From positions 1 through 21,752 of the forward strand of contig JAJYJB010000044.1 in the NCBI GenBank assembly GCA_021789735.1: 21,752 nt of DNA, written 5' to 3'. Both the position numbers and the translations under genes were made by a program. Below, one piece after another: positions 1 through 7,083 of the stretch (the first letter of the stretch is position 1; each line of letters opens with the position of its first letter). This DNA is from Nitrospirota bacterium. GTDB taxonomy: Bacteria > Nitrospirota > Thermodesulfovibrionia > Thermodesulfovibrionales > JdFR-88. The notes under the pieces were generated by a model, which worked only from the letters and a program-made list of their open reading frames with translations, was not told the origin of the DNA and did no database searches.

Positions 1-855
1 ATTGCGGGGGCCCTCGCGGTGGCCCTTGTGACAGGTTTGGCCCCCGTGCACGTCATGTTCAGTTCTTTGCCGCGGTTGCCTGAAACAAGGCATGATATTG
101 GAGATTTTTACTGGTTGTATGCGTTACAGTTATATATTTTCGTTCTCTCGGGGGCAGCCATTCTGGCTCTGGCGGTTTCTGACCTTTTGAGATCAAGGGA
201 TGCCGAATCGCTTCTGCTCTTTCTTTGGGTCACGGGCACCTTTATATTTGCCGCGTTTGTGAACTGGACGATAAGCGGCCGCTCCGTTCTTCCGATGTTT
301 CCGGTTATGGGGATTTTGCTCATGCGGCGCATCAGGTATGGAGGGGTAGTAAAGGAGGCTGACAGGCGATGGATGGTGCTTGTGCCGCTCATCCCTTCGT
401 TATTGATTGCGCTTTCAGCGGCTTGGGCAGATTACGCCTGGGCCAATACTGAACGGGGGGAGGCGGTCAAATTGGGACAGCTATACAGTGGGAATAAAAA
501 TTTCGTGTGGTTTGCGGGCCATTGGGGTTTCCAGTACTATATGCAAGATTTCGGTTTTAAGCCCCTTGATCTGAAGCAGATAAGGCTTTCTGTGGGAGAT
601 ATCGTGATAATACCAGTGAATAATGATGATAATGGCTTGTTCAATATGAAACTAAGGGATGAATTGGCTAGATCATCTCAAATTTCCGAGCTGAGGATCC
701 CATCTTCCGTTTGGCTTGCGACCATGTCCCGCTATATCGGGGCCGGTTTCTATGATGCCGGTTTCCCTGCGGACCAGCTTCCTTTTGCGCTGGGTCCCGT
801 CCCTAGAGAAAGATATTTCATATTGAGATTGCTCCGGCCGTTGCGCGCCGGCTGA
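1..855 (+). CDS. Glycosyltransferase, PMT/ArnT-like (GT39/GT83 type), C-terminal part
   Basis: The frame is open from base 1 to the stop at 853-855, so the gene starts before the window; a GTG at 19 is only an internal codon. The visible ~284 residues hold several hydrophobic segments (one around bases 118-190, another at 205-260, another at 280-325, another at 370-425). The stretch NWTISGRSVLPMFPVMG is the kind of conserved motif found near the end of the membrane domain of polyprenol-phosphate-sugar-dependent glycosyltransferases. A soluble C-terminal domain of about 130 residues follows. Such enzymes transfer sugars from a lipid-phosphate carrier to a lipid, protein or glycan on the periplasmic side. 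The substrate cannot be deduced because the catalytic N-terminus is missing. The family call rests on topology and one motif. Confidence 0.6.
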   Translation: MAGALAVALVTGLAPVHVMFSSLPRLPETRHDIGDFYWLYALQLYIFVLSGAAILALAVSDLLRSRDAESLLLFLWVTGTFIFAAFVNWTISGRSVLPMFPVMGILLMRRIRYGGVVKEADRRWMVLVPLIPSLLIALSAAWADYAWANTERGEAVKLGQLYSGNKNFVWFAGHWGFQYYMQDFGFKPLDLKQIRLSVGDIVIIPVNNDDNGLFNMKLRDELARSSQISELRIPSSVWLATMSRYIGAGFYDAGFPADQLPFALGPVPRERYFILRLLRPLRAG

Positions 856-952
856 GAATTCCTTTTTCCCGTTTCGTTTGGCAGCCGGTTCCGGTCCCGG
901 GGTTGACTGACACTTCCAAAACATTTCAGATTGGAGTAAAATAGTTTTTTCT

Positions 953-1040
953 CATTTTATGCCCTCCGGGCATCGAATGTGGATTTTTCAGGTTTATTTG
1001 GATTAGCTCGCTGACCCTTCGGGGTACGCTCGCTGTTCAT
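953..1040 (-). repeat. Imperfect repeat unit A (inverted relative to B and C)
   Basis: Read on the minus strand, this 88-nt unit runs from an ATG-AACAGCGAGC start to a CCC-GGA-GGG hairpin followed by ATAAAATG. The same layout recurs on the plus strand at 2841-2918 and 2916-3003: (A/G)TCAGCGA-like start, A-rich middle with GAAAA, (A/C)ATTCGA or similar, CCC-nnn-GGG, then TAAAATG. The perfect small inverted repeat ATGCCC-TCC-GGGCAT lies at 959-973 (plus-strand reading). It occupies most of the 220-bp spacer between the glycosyltransferase and the first threonine synthase paralog. Downstream of the final AAAATG, both A and the B/C junction continue into AAAAAACTAT, so similarity extends a little beyond the unit. 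The alignment was made by eye. Confidence 0.55.
1006..1035 (+). other. Short hairpin flanked by GCTCGCTG direct repeats
   Basis: ACCC-TTCG-GGGT (1014-1025) forms a four-base-pair stem with a TTCG loop. It is flanked by two exact copies of GCTCGCTG at 1006-1013 and 1028-1035. It lies within repeat unit A, about 40-70 nt before the start codon of the downstream gene, and would be in that gene's 5' leader. No function can be assigned. Confidence 0.5.
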
Positions 1041-1075
1041 TTTGCCATTTTTTTTAGCCGGAAGGAGGTGGGGCT

Positions 1076-2311
1076 ATGGGTTATGTGAAGGCCCTCAGGT
1101 GCCGTGAGTGCTCGCGGGAATATCCCGTGGAGCCCATTTATGTATGTGAGTTCTGTTTCGGACCGCTCGAGGTGGTTTATGATTATAGCGGCATCAGCAA
1201 GGTGCTTGACAGAAAAACCATCGAGGGGCGGGACAAAAACCTGTGGCGTTACAGGGAACTGCTCCCAATAGACGGAGAGCCGAAGGTAGGACTGAGCTCC
1301 GGCTTCACACCGCTTTTAAAGGCGGACAACCTGGCCAAAGCGCTCGGCGTGAAAGAGCTCTTTATAAAGGACGATACGGTGATGCACCCCACGCTCTCCT
1401 TCAAGGACAGGGTGGTGTCGGTGGCGCTTACGAAGGCCATGGAGTTCGGGTTCGACACGGTGGCATGCGCTTCGACGGGCAACCTGGCACATTCGGTCTC
1501 CGCGCTCGGGGCTCGCTCCGGGCTCAACCGGTTCGTGTTCATACCGGCCACCCTTGAGCAAAGCAAGATAACCGCCTCCATCGTGTATTCTCCAAACCTT
1601 ATAGCGGTTGACGGCAACTACGATGACGTCAACCGGCTTTGCAGCGAGATAGCCAACAAGTACAAATGGGCGTTCGTGAACATCAACATAAGGCCATACT
1701 ATGCGGAGGGCTCCAAAACGCTGGGGTTCGAGGTGCTGGAACAGCTTGGCTGGGAGGCGCCGGACAATGTCGTCATCCCGTGCGCCAGCGGATCTCTGCT
1801 TACCAAGATATGGAAGAGCTTCAAGGAGGCAAAGATGATCGGTCTTCTGGACCGGCTGGAAACGAAGGTGTTTGCCGCGCAGGCCAGCGGGTGCTCGCCG
1901 ATAGTGACCGCCATAAAGCAGGGGGTTGAGGTAATACGGCCGGTGAAGCCGGACACGCTGGCAAAATCCCTTGCCATAGGCAACCCTGCTGACGGCTACT
2001 ACGCCGGGGCCGTAGTCAGGGAGACAGGTGGGGCTGGCGAGGATGTTTCCGACCTGGAGCTGATAGAGGCGATCAAACTCCTGGCCGCCACCGAGGGGGT
2101 GTTTGCCGAGACCGCAGGGGGCGTAACGCTTGCCGCGGCCAAAAAGCTCATAGCCTCCGGCAAGATAGACAGAGATTCGCGCACGGTTGTCTGCATTACC
2201 GGCAACGGCCTCAAGACACAGGAAGCGCTTGCCGGGCATACCGCCAGCGTGCATCGCATAAAACCCAATCTGGCATCCTTCGAGGATGTCCTTAACGCAA
2301 TAGGGAGGTGA
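1076..2311 (+). CDS. Threonine synthase paralog with N-terminal zinc ribbon, fold-type II PLP enzyme
   Basis: The 411-residue protein starts at an ATG preceded by a strong Shine-Dalgarno (AAGGAGGTG, 1062-1070). The N-terminus carries a zinc ribbon with Cys9, Cys12, Cys24 and Cys27. The PLP-binding Lys110 lies in HPTLSFKDRV and the phosphate/cofactor loop CASTGN is at 131-136. Overall length and order match zinc-ribbon threonine synthases, which convert O-phosphohomoserine to threonine. However, a canonical threonine synthase lies 690 bp downstream, and the Lys loop here is altered (HPTLSFKDRV versus [10 protein letters not shown]). The next two genes encode a CysO-like sulfur carrier and a NIL-domain protein. 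The stop overlaps the carrier's ribosome-binding site, so the genes are coupled. I therefore infer a sulfur-transfer role: O-phosphohomoserine to homocysteine, or O-phosphoserine to cysteine. Plain threonine synthase, or a cysteate-synthase-like activity, remain alternatives. Confidence 0.85.
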   Translation: MGYVKALRCRECSREYPVEPIYVCEFCFGPLEVVYDYSGISKVLDRKTIEGRDKNLWRYRELLPIDGEPKVGLSSGFTPLLKADNLAKALGVKELFIKDDTVMHPTLSFKDRVVSVALTKAMEFGFDTVACASTGNLAHSVSALGARSGLNRFVFIPATLEQSKITASIVYSPNLIAVDGNYDDVNRLCSEIANKYKWAFVNINIRPYYAEGSKTLGFEVLEQLGWEAPDNVVIPCASGSLLTKIWKSFKEAKMIGLLDRLETKVFAAQASGCSPIVTAIKQGVEVIRPVKPDTLAKSLAIGNPADGYYAGAVVRETGGAGEDVSDLELIEAIKLLAATEGVFAETAGGVTLAAAKKLIASGKIDRDSRTVVCITGNGLKTQEALAGHTASVHRIKPNLASFEDVLNAIGR

Positions 2312-2318
2312 TCGGGAC

Positions 2319-2597
2319 ATGTCAGTAAAAGTGAGGATACCTACTCCGCTTCAGCGGATTACCGGCGGGAAAGAGGAAGTGAGCACGGAGCCCGGCAAGG
2401 TCATAGACGTTGTCGCGGAGCTGGAGAGGCAGTTCCCAGGCATAGCCGAAAGGATCTCCGAGGGCGGCAAGATAAGAAGGTTCGTCAACGTTTACGTTAA
2501 CGAAGAGGACATCCGGTTCCTGCAGGGCGAAAACACGGTTGTGAAGGACGGTGACGAGGTGTCCATAGTGCCCGCCATAGCGGGCGGGAGGCTATAA
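2319..2597 (+). CDS. CysO/MoaD/ThiS-family sulfur carrier protein with GGRL tail
   Basis: This 92-residue beta-grasp protein is close to the CysO type. It has a TGGK loop near residue 17, the conserved segment RRFVNVYVNEEDIRF and the C-terminal run VPAIAGG. In this family the terminal Gly-Gly is adenylated by a ThiF/MoeB-like enzyme and converted to a thiocarboxylate, which donates sulfide to a PLP enzyme (CysM in Mycobacterium) or to homocysteine synthesis (HcyS in Wolinella). Here two residues, Arg-Leu, follow the Gly-Gly, so the precursor should need trimming. The Shine-Dalgarno GGGAGGTGA (2303-2311) includes the upstream stop codon. No activating enzyme or JAMM peptidase is in the window. 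Family call is firm; the pathway is inferred. Confidence 0.9.
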   Translation: MSVKVRIPTPLQRITGGKEEVSTEPGKVIDVVAELERQFPGIAERISEGGKIRRFVNVYVNEEDIRFLQGENTVVKDGDEVSIVPAIAGGRL

Positions 2598-2601
2598 GAA
2601 G

Positions 2602-2838
2602 ATGAAACAACGTGTAAAGCTTACGTTTCCGCAGCAGCTCATAAAAGAGCCTGTGATCTTCAGGATGGCCAAACAGTTCAGCGTCATGCCCAATATCAGG
2701 AGGGCCAGGGTGACCGAGACCATCGGCGAGATGGTCCTCGAGCTTGAGGGCGCACCAGAAGACCTCACGCGAGGCATAGAGTACCTGAAAAGCCAAGGCG
2801 TTGTGGTAGAGCTTGTCGAAGGTGACATAGTAGAATAA
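2602..2838 (+). CDS. Stand-alone NIL-domain protein
   Basis: The 78-residue protein begins 4 nt after the sulfur carrier stop. Its body matches the NIL fold: KLTFPQQLIKEPVIFRMA at residues 6-23, then NIRRARV and the ending GVVVELVEGD. NIL domains occur at the C-terminus of methionine ABC-transporter ATPases, where they bind methionine. Fused to ferredoxin they take part in the anaerobic route from aspartate semialdehyde to homocysteine. Here there is no ferredoxin or ATPase partner. Linkage to a sulfur carrier and a ThrC paralog suggests either methionine sensing or a direct role in sulfur transfer. It has no cysteines, which argues against carrying sulfur itself. Confidence 0.85.
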   Translation: MKQRVKLTFPQQLIKEPVIFRMAKQFSVMPNIRRARVTETIGEMVLELEGAPEDLTRGIEYLKSQGVVVELVEGDIVE

Positions 2839-2840
2839 AA

Positions 2841-2918
2841 ATGATCAGCGGGCGGCAAGCGAGCGGATGCAAAGAATCAGGAAAATCTTACGTTCGAGAC
2901 CCGAGGGGTTCTAAAATG
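2841..2918 (+). repeat. Imperfect repeat unit B (tandem with C)
   Basis: The unit starts at an ATG directly after the NIL gene, carries ATCAGCGGGCG and AAGCGAGC, then GAAAATC, GTTCGAGACCC, GAGGGG and ends in TAAAATG. It resembles unit C, which follows head to tail, and unit A in inverted orientation at 953-1040. ACCC-GAG-GGGT can form a small hairpin. A 36-codon reading frame (2841-2951) runs through B into C. Since the frame is not conserved between copies, I do not call it a gene. Confidence 0.5.
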
Positions 2919-3003
2919 GTCAGCGACCGGCTGGCAGTCAAAAAACTATGACAAATCAGAAAAAAGTCCTTACATCGGAGACCCAGGGAGTTTTTTAAAA
3001 ATG
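2916..3003 (+). repeat. Imperfect repeat unit C, ends at the thrC start codon
   Basis: The unit begins ATG-GTCAGCGACC, has an A-rich middle with AATCAGAAAA (compare AATCAGGAAAA in B), then ACATCGGAGACCC-AGGGAG and TTTAAAAATG, the last ATG being the start codon of thrC. At 88 nt it has the same length as unit A. Its AGGGAG (2985-2990) is the only Shine-Dalgarno candidate for thrC, with a long 10-nt gap. The unit may therefore serve as a leader or translation-initiation region. Confidence 0.5.
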
Positions 3004-4065
3004 GCCTGGAAAGGGATAGTTGACCAATACAGAGAATTTTTGCCCGTAACAGGCAGCACCCCTTCAGTGACCCTGCTTGAAGGCGGAACCCCGCTGGTCA
3101 GGGCCGTGAACCTTACCGCTACAAAGGTCCTTGACATAGAGCTTTATTTCAAATTCGAGGGCGCGAACCCCACCGGCTCTTTCAAGGACAGGGGGATGGC
3201 GATGGCGATCCCAAAGGCCCTTGAAGAGGGCGGCAGGGCGGTCATTTGCGCCTCCACTGGCAACACCTCTGCTTCCGCTGCCGCCTACGCCGCGCGCGCA
3301 GGGATGAAGGCCGTAGTGCTCATTCCGGAGGGTAAGATAGCCTTTGGCAAGCTGGCCCAGGCCATCATCCACGGGGCCTACGTCATCCAGATAAACGGTA
3401 ACTTTGACAGCGCCCTTGACCTTGTGAAGAGGATAGTCGGGGAGTACCCTATAAAGCTGGTCAATTCCATAAACCCCTTCAGGCTGGAAGGTCAGAAGAC
3501 GGCGGCCTTTGAGATAGTGGATGCCATGGGCGGCGCCCCCATGTTCCATGCGCTGCCTGTGGGCAATGCAGGCAATATCACCGCCTACTGGAAGGGATAC
3601 AAAGAGTACAGGCAGAGGGGCAAGGCCCGTTCCCTTCCGCGGATGCTTGGTTTTCAGGCGGCTGGCGCGGCCCCTATAGTGCTTGGCAATCCGGTCTCCC
3701 ATCCGGAAACGGTAGCCACCGCCATCCGTATCGGAAATCCTGCAAGCTGGGCCGGAGCGCTTAACGCAGTCAAAGAGTCAAATGGCAGGATTGAGGCTGT
3801 AACGGACGATGAGATACTGGACGCGTACCGCCTTGTTGCCGCCACCGAAGGGGTTTTCTGCGAGCCCGCAAGCGCGGCGTCCGTTGCGGGAGTGCTGAAG
3901 CTCGGAAAGGAAGGATTTTTCAGCTCCGGCGACCTGGTGGTCTGCACCCTTACCGGGCACGGACTTAAAGACCCGGATGCCGTCTTCAAGAGCATGCCCG
4001 CTTCCCCGCTTAAGGTGGAAAATGACTTTGCGGCCATAAAGGACGCAATAGAGAAGATACTTTGA
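3001..4065 (+). CDS. thrC: Threonine synthase (canonical)
   Basis: The 354-residue fold-type II PLP enzyme converts O-phosphohomoserine to threonine and phosphate, the last step of threonine synthesis, in the cytoplasm. The PLP lysine is Lys62 in the canonical [10 protein letters not shown] motif. The cofactor phosphate loop [14 protein letters not shown] follows at about residues 84-97, and the C-terminal half has the usual [15 protein letters not shown] segment. It lacks the N-terminal zinc ribbon of the upstream paralog. The frame is open upstream to 2845 but holds no ATG, GTG or TTG before 3001, so this start is chosen. It overlaps the next gene by 4 nt, consistent with a shared operon and substrate channel (kinase product feeds ThrC). 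Confidence 0.92.
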   Translation: MAWKGIVDQYREFLPVTGSTPSVTLLEGGTPLVRAVNLTATKVLDIELYFKFEGANPTGSFKDRGMAMAIPKALEEGGRAVICASTGNTSASAAAYAARAGMKAVVLIPEGKIAFGKLAQAIIHGAYVIQINGNFDSALDLVKRIVGEYPIKLVNSINPFRLEGQKTAAFEIVDAMGGAPMFHALPVGNAGNITAYWKGYKEYRQRGKARSLPRMLGFQAAGAAPIVLGNPVSHPETVATAIRIGNPASWAGALNAVKESNGRIEAVTDDEILDAYRLVAATEGVFCEPASAASVAGVLKLGKEGFFSSGDLVVCTLTGHGLKDPDAVFKSMPASPLKVENDFAAIKDAIEKIL

Positions 4066-5291
4066 AATATATAATCCTGATAGGCGATGGTATGGCGGAC
4101 CGGCCTCTTGAACAGCTAGGGGGGAAAACGCCGCTCCAGGCGGCCTTCACCCCCAATATGGACAAGATGGCAAGGGAGGGCCTTGCAGGCGTTGCAAGGA
4201 CCCTGCCCGAAGGGCTGCCAAGCGGCTCCGACGTCGCCAACCTGAGCATACTGGGCTACGATCCTGAGAAATACTACACCGGCAGGGCCCCGCTGGAGGC
4301 TGCAAGCATGGGGATACCTCTTAAAAGAGGGGATGTGGCCTTCAGGTGCAATTTTGTGACCCTCAGGTATAACAGGGACAGGACAAAGATATATATGGAG
4401 GACCACAGCGCGGGGCAAATCAGCGCTGAAGAAGGACGCCTCCTCATAAAAGACTTAAACAGGGAGCTTGGCAGCGATGCCATCAGGTTCTACCCGGGCG
4501 TGAGCTACAGGAACCTGATGCTGTGGTCGGGAGGGGAAGCGGCTATTGACTGCACTCCTCCCCATGACATTTTGGGCAAGGAGATCGCCCATTATCTTCC
4601 ACAAGGCGCGAAGGAAGATTTTATAAGGCGGCTGATGCTGGCGTCGGTAGACATACTGGAACGCCACCCGGTGAACAAGAAGCGCGTCGCCGAAGGCAAA
4701 AGGCCCGCAAACAGCATCTGGCTCTGGGGCCAGGGCGGAAAGCCGGAGCTGCTCCCCTTCAGGCAGCTCTATGGTCTGAATGGCGCGATGGTCTCCGCAG
4801 TGGACCTGGCGAAAGGGCTTGCCATCTCGGCAGGCCTCAAGGTAATAGACGTCCCCGGAGCAACTGGCTGGCTGGATACGAACTATGCGGGCAAGGCGGA
4901 ATACGCGCTACGGGCGTTGGAAGAGTCCGACCTGGTTTACATCCATGTCGAGGCACCTGACGAGGCCAGCCACGAGGGCAATATCGAGCACAAGATAAAG
5001 GCCATTGAGGATTTTGACGCCCTGGTGGTCGGCACAGTCATGAGGGGTCTGCCCGAATGGGGAAGCTTCAGGGTGCTCCTGATGCCGGACCATGCCACGC
5101 CCATAGAGATAAGGACCCATGCCAAAGACCCTGTGCCTTTCGTGATCTATGACAGCGAGGGCAGTCATGGATGGGGAGAGCTTCCGGCAACTGCGGCCGG
5201 CTATGACGAGTCCATTACCAGATTGGAAGGGGCGATCAGGATAGACGCCCACAGGATAATGGGGCACTTTGTGGAAGGCAGGTTCGATTAG
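4062..5291 (+). CDS. apgM: ApgM-type alkaline-phosphatase-superfamily enzyme; likely homoserine kinase substitute
   Basis: The 409-residue protein begins with TTG at 4062, overlapping the thrC stop by 4 nt. It matches the archaeal-type cofactor-independent phosphoglycerate mutase family: metal-binding [10 protein letters not shown] at residues 6-15, the [22 protein letters not shown] region with a probable catalytic Ser56, [13 protein letters not shown], and the late metal-site motifs MPDHATP and THAKDPVPF. The family name implies interconversion of 2- and 3-phosphoglycerate. Members sandwiched between thrC and lysC have been proposed to phosphorylate homoserine instead. No GHMP-type homoserine kinase is in the window, so a homoserine kinase role fits well here. 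Family is firm, substrate is inferred from context. Confidence 0.9.
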   Translation: MKYIILIGDGMADRPLEQLGGKTPLQAAFTPNMDKMAREGLAGVARTLPEGLPSGSDVANLSILGYDPEKYYTGRAPLEAASMGIPLKRGDVAFRCNFVTLRYNRDRTKIYMEDHSAGQISAEEGRLLIKDLNRELGSDAIRFYPGVSYRNLMLWSGGEAAIDCTPPHDILGKEIAHYLPQGAKEDFIRRLMLASVDILERHPVNKKRVAEGKRPANSIWLWGQGGKPELLPFRQLYGLNGAMVSAVDLAKGLAISAGLKVIDVPGATGWLDTNYAGKAEYALRALEESDLVYIHVEAPDEASHEGNIEHKIKAIEDFDALVVGTVMRGLPEWGSFRVLLMPDHATPIEIRTHAKDPVPFVIYDSEGSHGWGELPATAAGYDESITRLEGAIRIDAHRIMGHFVEGRFD

Positions 5292-5297
5292 ATAAAA

Positions 5298-6518
5298 ATG
5301 CTTATAGTCCAAAAATACGGGGGCACCTCCGTAGGCAGTTTGGAGCGCATCAAGGCAGTAGCCCGGAGGGTGGCCGAGTCCGTGAAGTCCGGTGCAAAGG
5401 TGGCCGTTGTAGTGTCCGCCATGTCAGGGGAGACGGACAGGCTGATAAGTATGGCGGGAAGCCTCTGCCAAAGGCCGGACGAGAGGGAGATGGACCTCCT
5501 TATGTCATCCGGGGAGAGGGTGAGCGCCGCGCTCACCGCGCTTGCCCTGCAGGAACTTGGCGTAAAGGCCATGTCCTTTACCGGCAGGCAGACCGGCATC
5601 ATGACCGACAAGGCCCACACGAGGGCCAAGATAGAAAAGATAACCGCCACGCGCGTGAGGAAGGCCCTCGACGGCGGCTCCGTTGCCGTCATAGCGGGAT
5701 TTCAGGGTGTCACGGAGGATGAGGACGTGACCACGCTTGGCAGGGGCGGGTCTGATCTGACTGCGGTCGCGCTGGCCGCGGCCCTTGAGGCGGACTTATG
5801 CGAGATATATACCGATGTGGAGGGCGTGTACACGACCGACCCCAATATAGTGCCCGAAGCCAGAAAGATGGAAAAGATATCCTATGACGAGATGCTGGAG
5901 CTTGCCAGCCTCGGGGCCAAGGTGCTCCAGACGCGTTCAGTGGAGTTTGCAAAAAAATACAGCGTGCCCCTCGTTGTGAAGTCCAGCTTCAATAATGCTC
6001 CGGGGACTTACATTGTCAAGGAGGACAAGGACATGGAAAAGGTGGTGGTCTCTGGCGTTACTTACGATAAAAATCAGTCAAAGCTCACGATCCTGGGCGT
6101 GCCGGACAAACCAGGCATCGCCGGCAGGCTCTTTTCGGAGATAGCCGGCGCGGGACTGGTCGTGGACATGATAGTGCAGAACATTTCCCCGGATGGCAGG
6201 TCTACAGACATCTCCTTCACCACCCCCAGGACCGACAGCCCGAAGGGGCTGGATATAACAAAAAAATTCGCTTCGGAGCATGGCGCCCGGGGTGTGGACC
6301 TGAAGGACGACATATCGAAGGTGTCCATCGTGGGGGTTGGCATGAGGACCCATTCAGGCGTGGCCTCCAAGATGTTCGAAACCCTGGCGGCCCATAATAT
6401 AAACATAATGATGATTAGCACCTCTGAGATAAAGGTCTCCTGCGTCATAGATTCCAAGTACACGGAGCTTGCCGTCAGGGTTCTACACGAGGCCTTCGGC
6501 CTGGAGAAGGCCGCCTGA
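5298..6518 (+). CDS. lysC: Aspartokinase
   Basis: The 406-residue enzyme phosphorylates aspartate, committing it to lysine, threonine and methionine synthesis. The N-terminal nucleotide-binding motif KYGGTSVGS is at residues 6-14. [15 protein letters not shown] and the segment [19 protein letters not shown] complete the kinase domain (to about 250). Two ACT domains at roughly 262-406 ([14 protein letters not shown] and later [19 protein letters not shown]) indicate allosteric feedback by lysine and/or threonine. Length is typical for a monofunctional aspartokinase. It lies 6 nt after apgM in the same operon. The start is preceded by an A-rich stretch without a clear Shine-Dalgarno. Confidence 0.95.
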   Translation: MLIVQKYGGTSVGSLERIKAVARRVAESVKSGAKVAVVVSAMSGETDRLISMAGSLCQRPDEREMDLLMSSGERVSAALTALALQELGVKAMSFTGRQTGIMTDKAHTRAKIEKITATRVRKALDGGSVAVIAGFQGVTEDEDVTTLGRGGSDLTAVALAAALEADLCEIYTDVEGVYTTDPNIVPEARKMEKISYDEMLELASLGAKVLQTRSVEFAKKYSVPLVVKSSFNNAPGTYIVKEDKDMEKVVVSGVTYDKNQSKLTILGVPDKPGIAGRLFSEIAGAGLVVDMIVQNISPDGRSTDISFTTPRTDSPKGLDITKKFASEHGARGVDLKDDISKVSIVGVGMRTHSGVASKMFETLAAHNINIMMISTSEIKVSCVIDSKYTELAVRVLHEAFGLEKAA

Positions 6519-6530
6519 AAAGGCGCTTTT
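6512..6530 (+). terminator. Possible intrinsic terminator overlapping the lysC stop
   Basis: CGCCT-GAAA-AGGCG forms a five-base-pair stem with a GAAA tetraloop, followed by CTTTT. The lysC stop TGA (6516-6518) lies in the stem-loop. The stem is short and the T tract is only four, so partial termination at most; yfcE starts 38 nt further on. Confidence 0.4.
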
Positions 6531-6567
6531 AAAACAAAGTCAAAAAAACCGGACTGATAAAAAAAAT

Positions 6568-7047
6568 ATGCTGATAGGCATAATGTCGGATACCCATGAC
6601 GATATGGAGTCCATAAACAGGGCCGTAGCCTTTTTTAACTCCAGAAAAGTGGATATGGTGCTCCATGCGGGCGACCTCGTGTCTCCGTTTACGTTTGAGG
6701 CGCTTGGGAAACTGGAGGCGGCCTTCACAGGCGTTTTTGGCAACAACGACGGAGACAGACTCATGCTGGCAAGGAAGTCGGGTGACAGGCTCTTCGATGC
6801 TCCATACATAATTGAGGCCGGAGGCAAGAGGTTCGTCCTGATGCACGAGCCAAAGGTGGTGGAAGAGCTTGCCGAAAGCAGGAAGTTCGACGCCGTCATA
6901 TACGGGCACCTCCATAAGCCGGATATAAGGAAAAAAGACGGCATCCTGATCGTTAGCCCGGGCAAAGTGGCAAAGCTCCACAAAGGGGAATCCACGGTTG
7001 CCATCATGGACACGGAAAACATGGAGGCCTCGATCATCAGGCTTTAA
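6568..7047 (+). CDS. YfcE/MJ0936-type metallophosphoesterase
   Basis: I place the start at the ATG at 6568 because the family begins LIGIMSDTHDD. An in-frame ATG at 6469 lies inside lysC and would add 33 non-conserved residues. The 159-residue protein has the calcineurin-like metal motifs in order: SDTHD (7-11), HAGDLVSP, GNND, LMHEP and YGHLHKP. Members hydrolyse phosphodiesters such as bis-p-nitrophenyl phosphate in vitro, with manganese or nickel; the physiological substrate is uncertain. The final GKVAKL segment is also typical. It follows lysC in the same direction but has no evident link to amino acid synthesis. Confidence 0.88.
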   Translation: MLIGIMSDTHDDMESINRAVAFFNSRKVDMVLHAGDLVSPFTFEALGKLEAAFTGVFGNNDGDRLMLARKSGDRLFDAPYIIEAGGKRFVLMHEPKVVEELAESRKFDAVIYGHLHKPDIRKKDGILIVSPGKVAKLHKGESTVAIMDTENMEASIIRL

Positions 7048-7083
7048 AAAGGCAGTGCCGTCAGGTTTTTGCTTCCTATTTTT

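Noticed and set aside
834..851. CCGGC...GCCGG hairpin at the glycosyltransferase 3' end as terminator
   Set aside because: The five-base-pair stem with an eight-base loop is weak and the nearest T run is over ten bases away.
959..973. ATGCCC-TCC-GGGCAT hairpin as terminator of the glycosyltransferase gene
   Set aside because: No T run follows on either strand. It is better explained as part of the repeat unit.
1316..2320. A 334-codon open frame on the minus strand opposite the ThrC paralog
   Set aside because: Its translation shows no recognisable domain; the opposite strand encodes a clear PLP enzyme with a strong ribosome-binding site. Long antisense frames are expected in GC-rich genes.
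2841..2951. 36-codon reading frame between the NIL gene and thrC
   Set aside because: It lies in the imperfect repeats, its frame is not kept between copies, and it has no clear ribosome-binding site.
6469..6567. Upstream ATG for the YfcE-like protein
   Set aside because: It lies inside the lysC coding region and would add 33 residues unlike the family, which begins right at the LIGIMSDTH motif.
7048..7083. Terminator between the convergent yfcE and PP-loop genes
   Set aside because: Only a three-base-pair stem (GGC-AGT-GCC) is present next to the T-rich stretch; insufficient.
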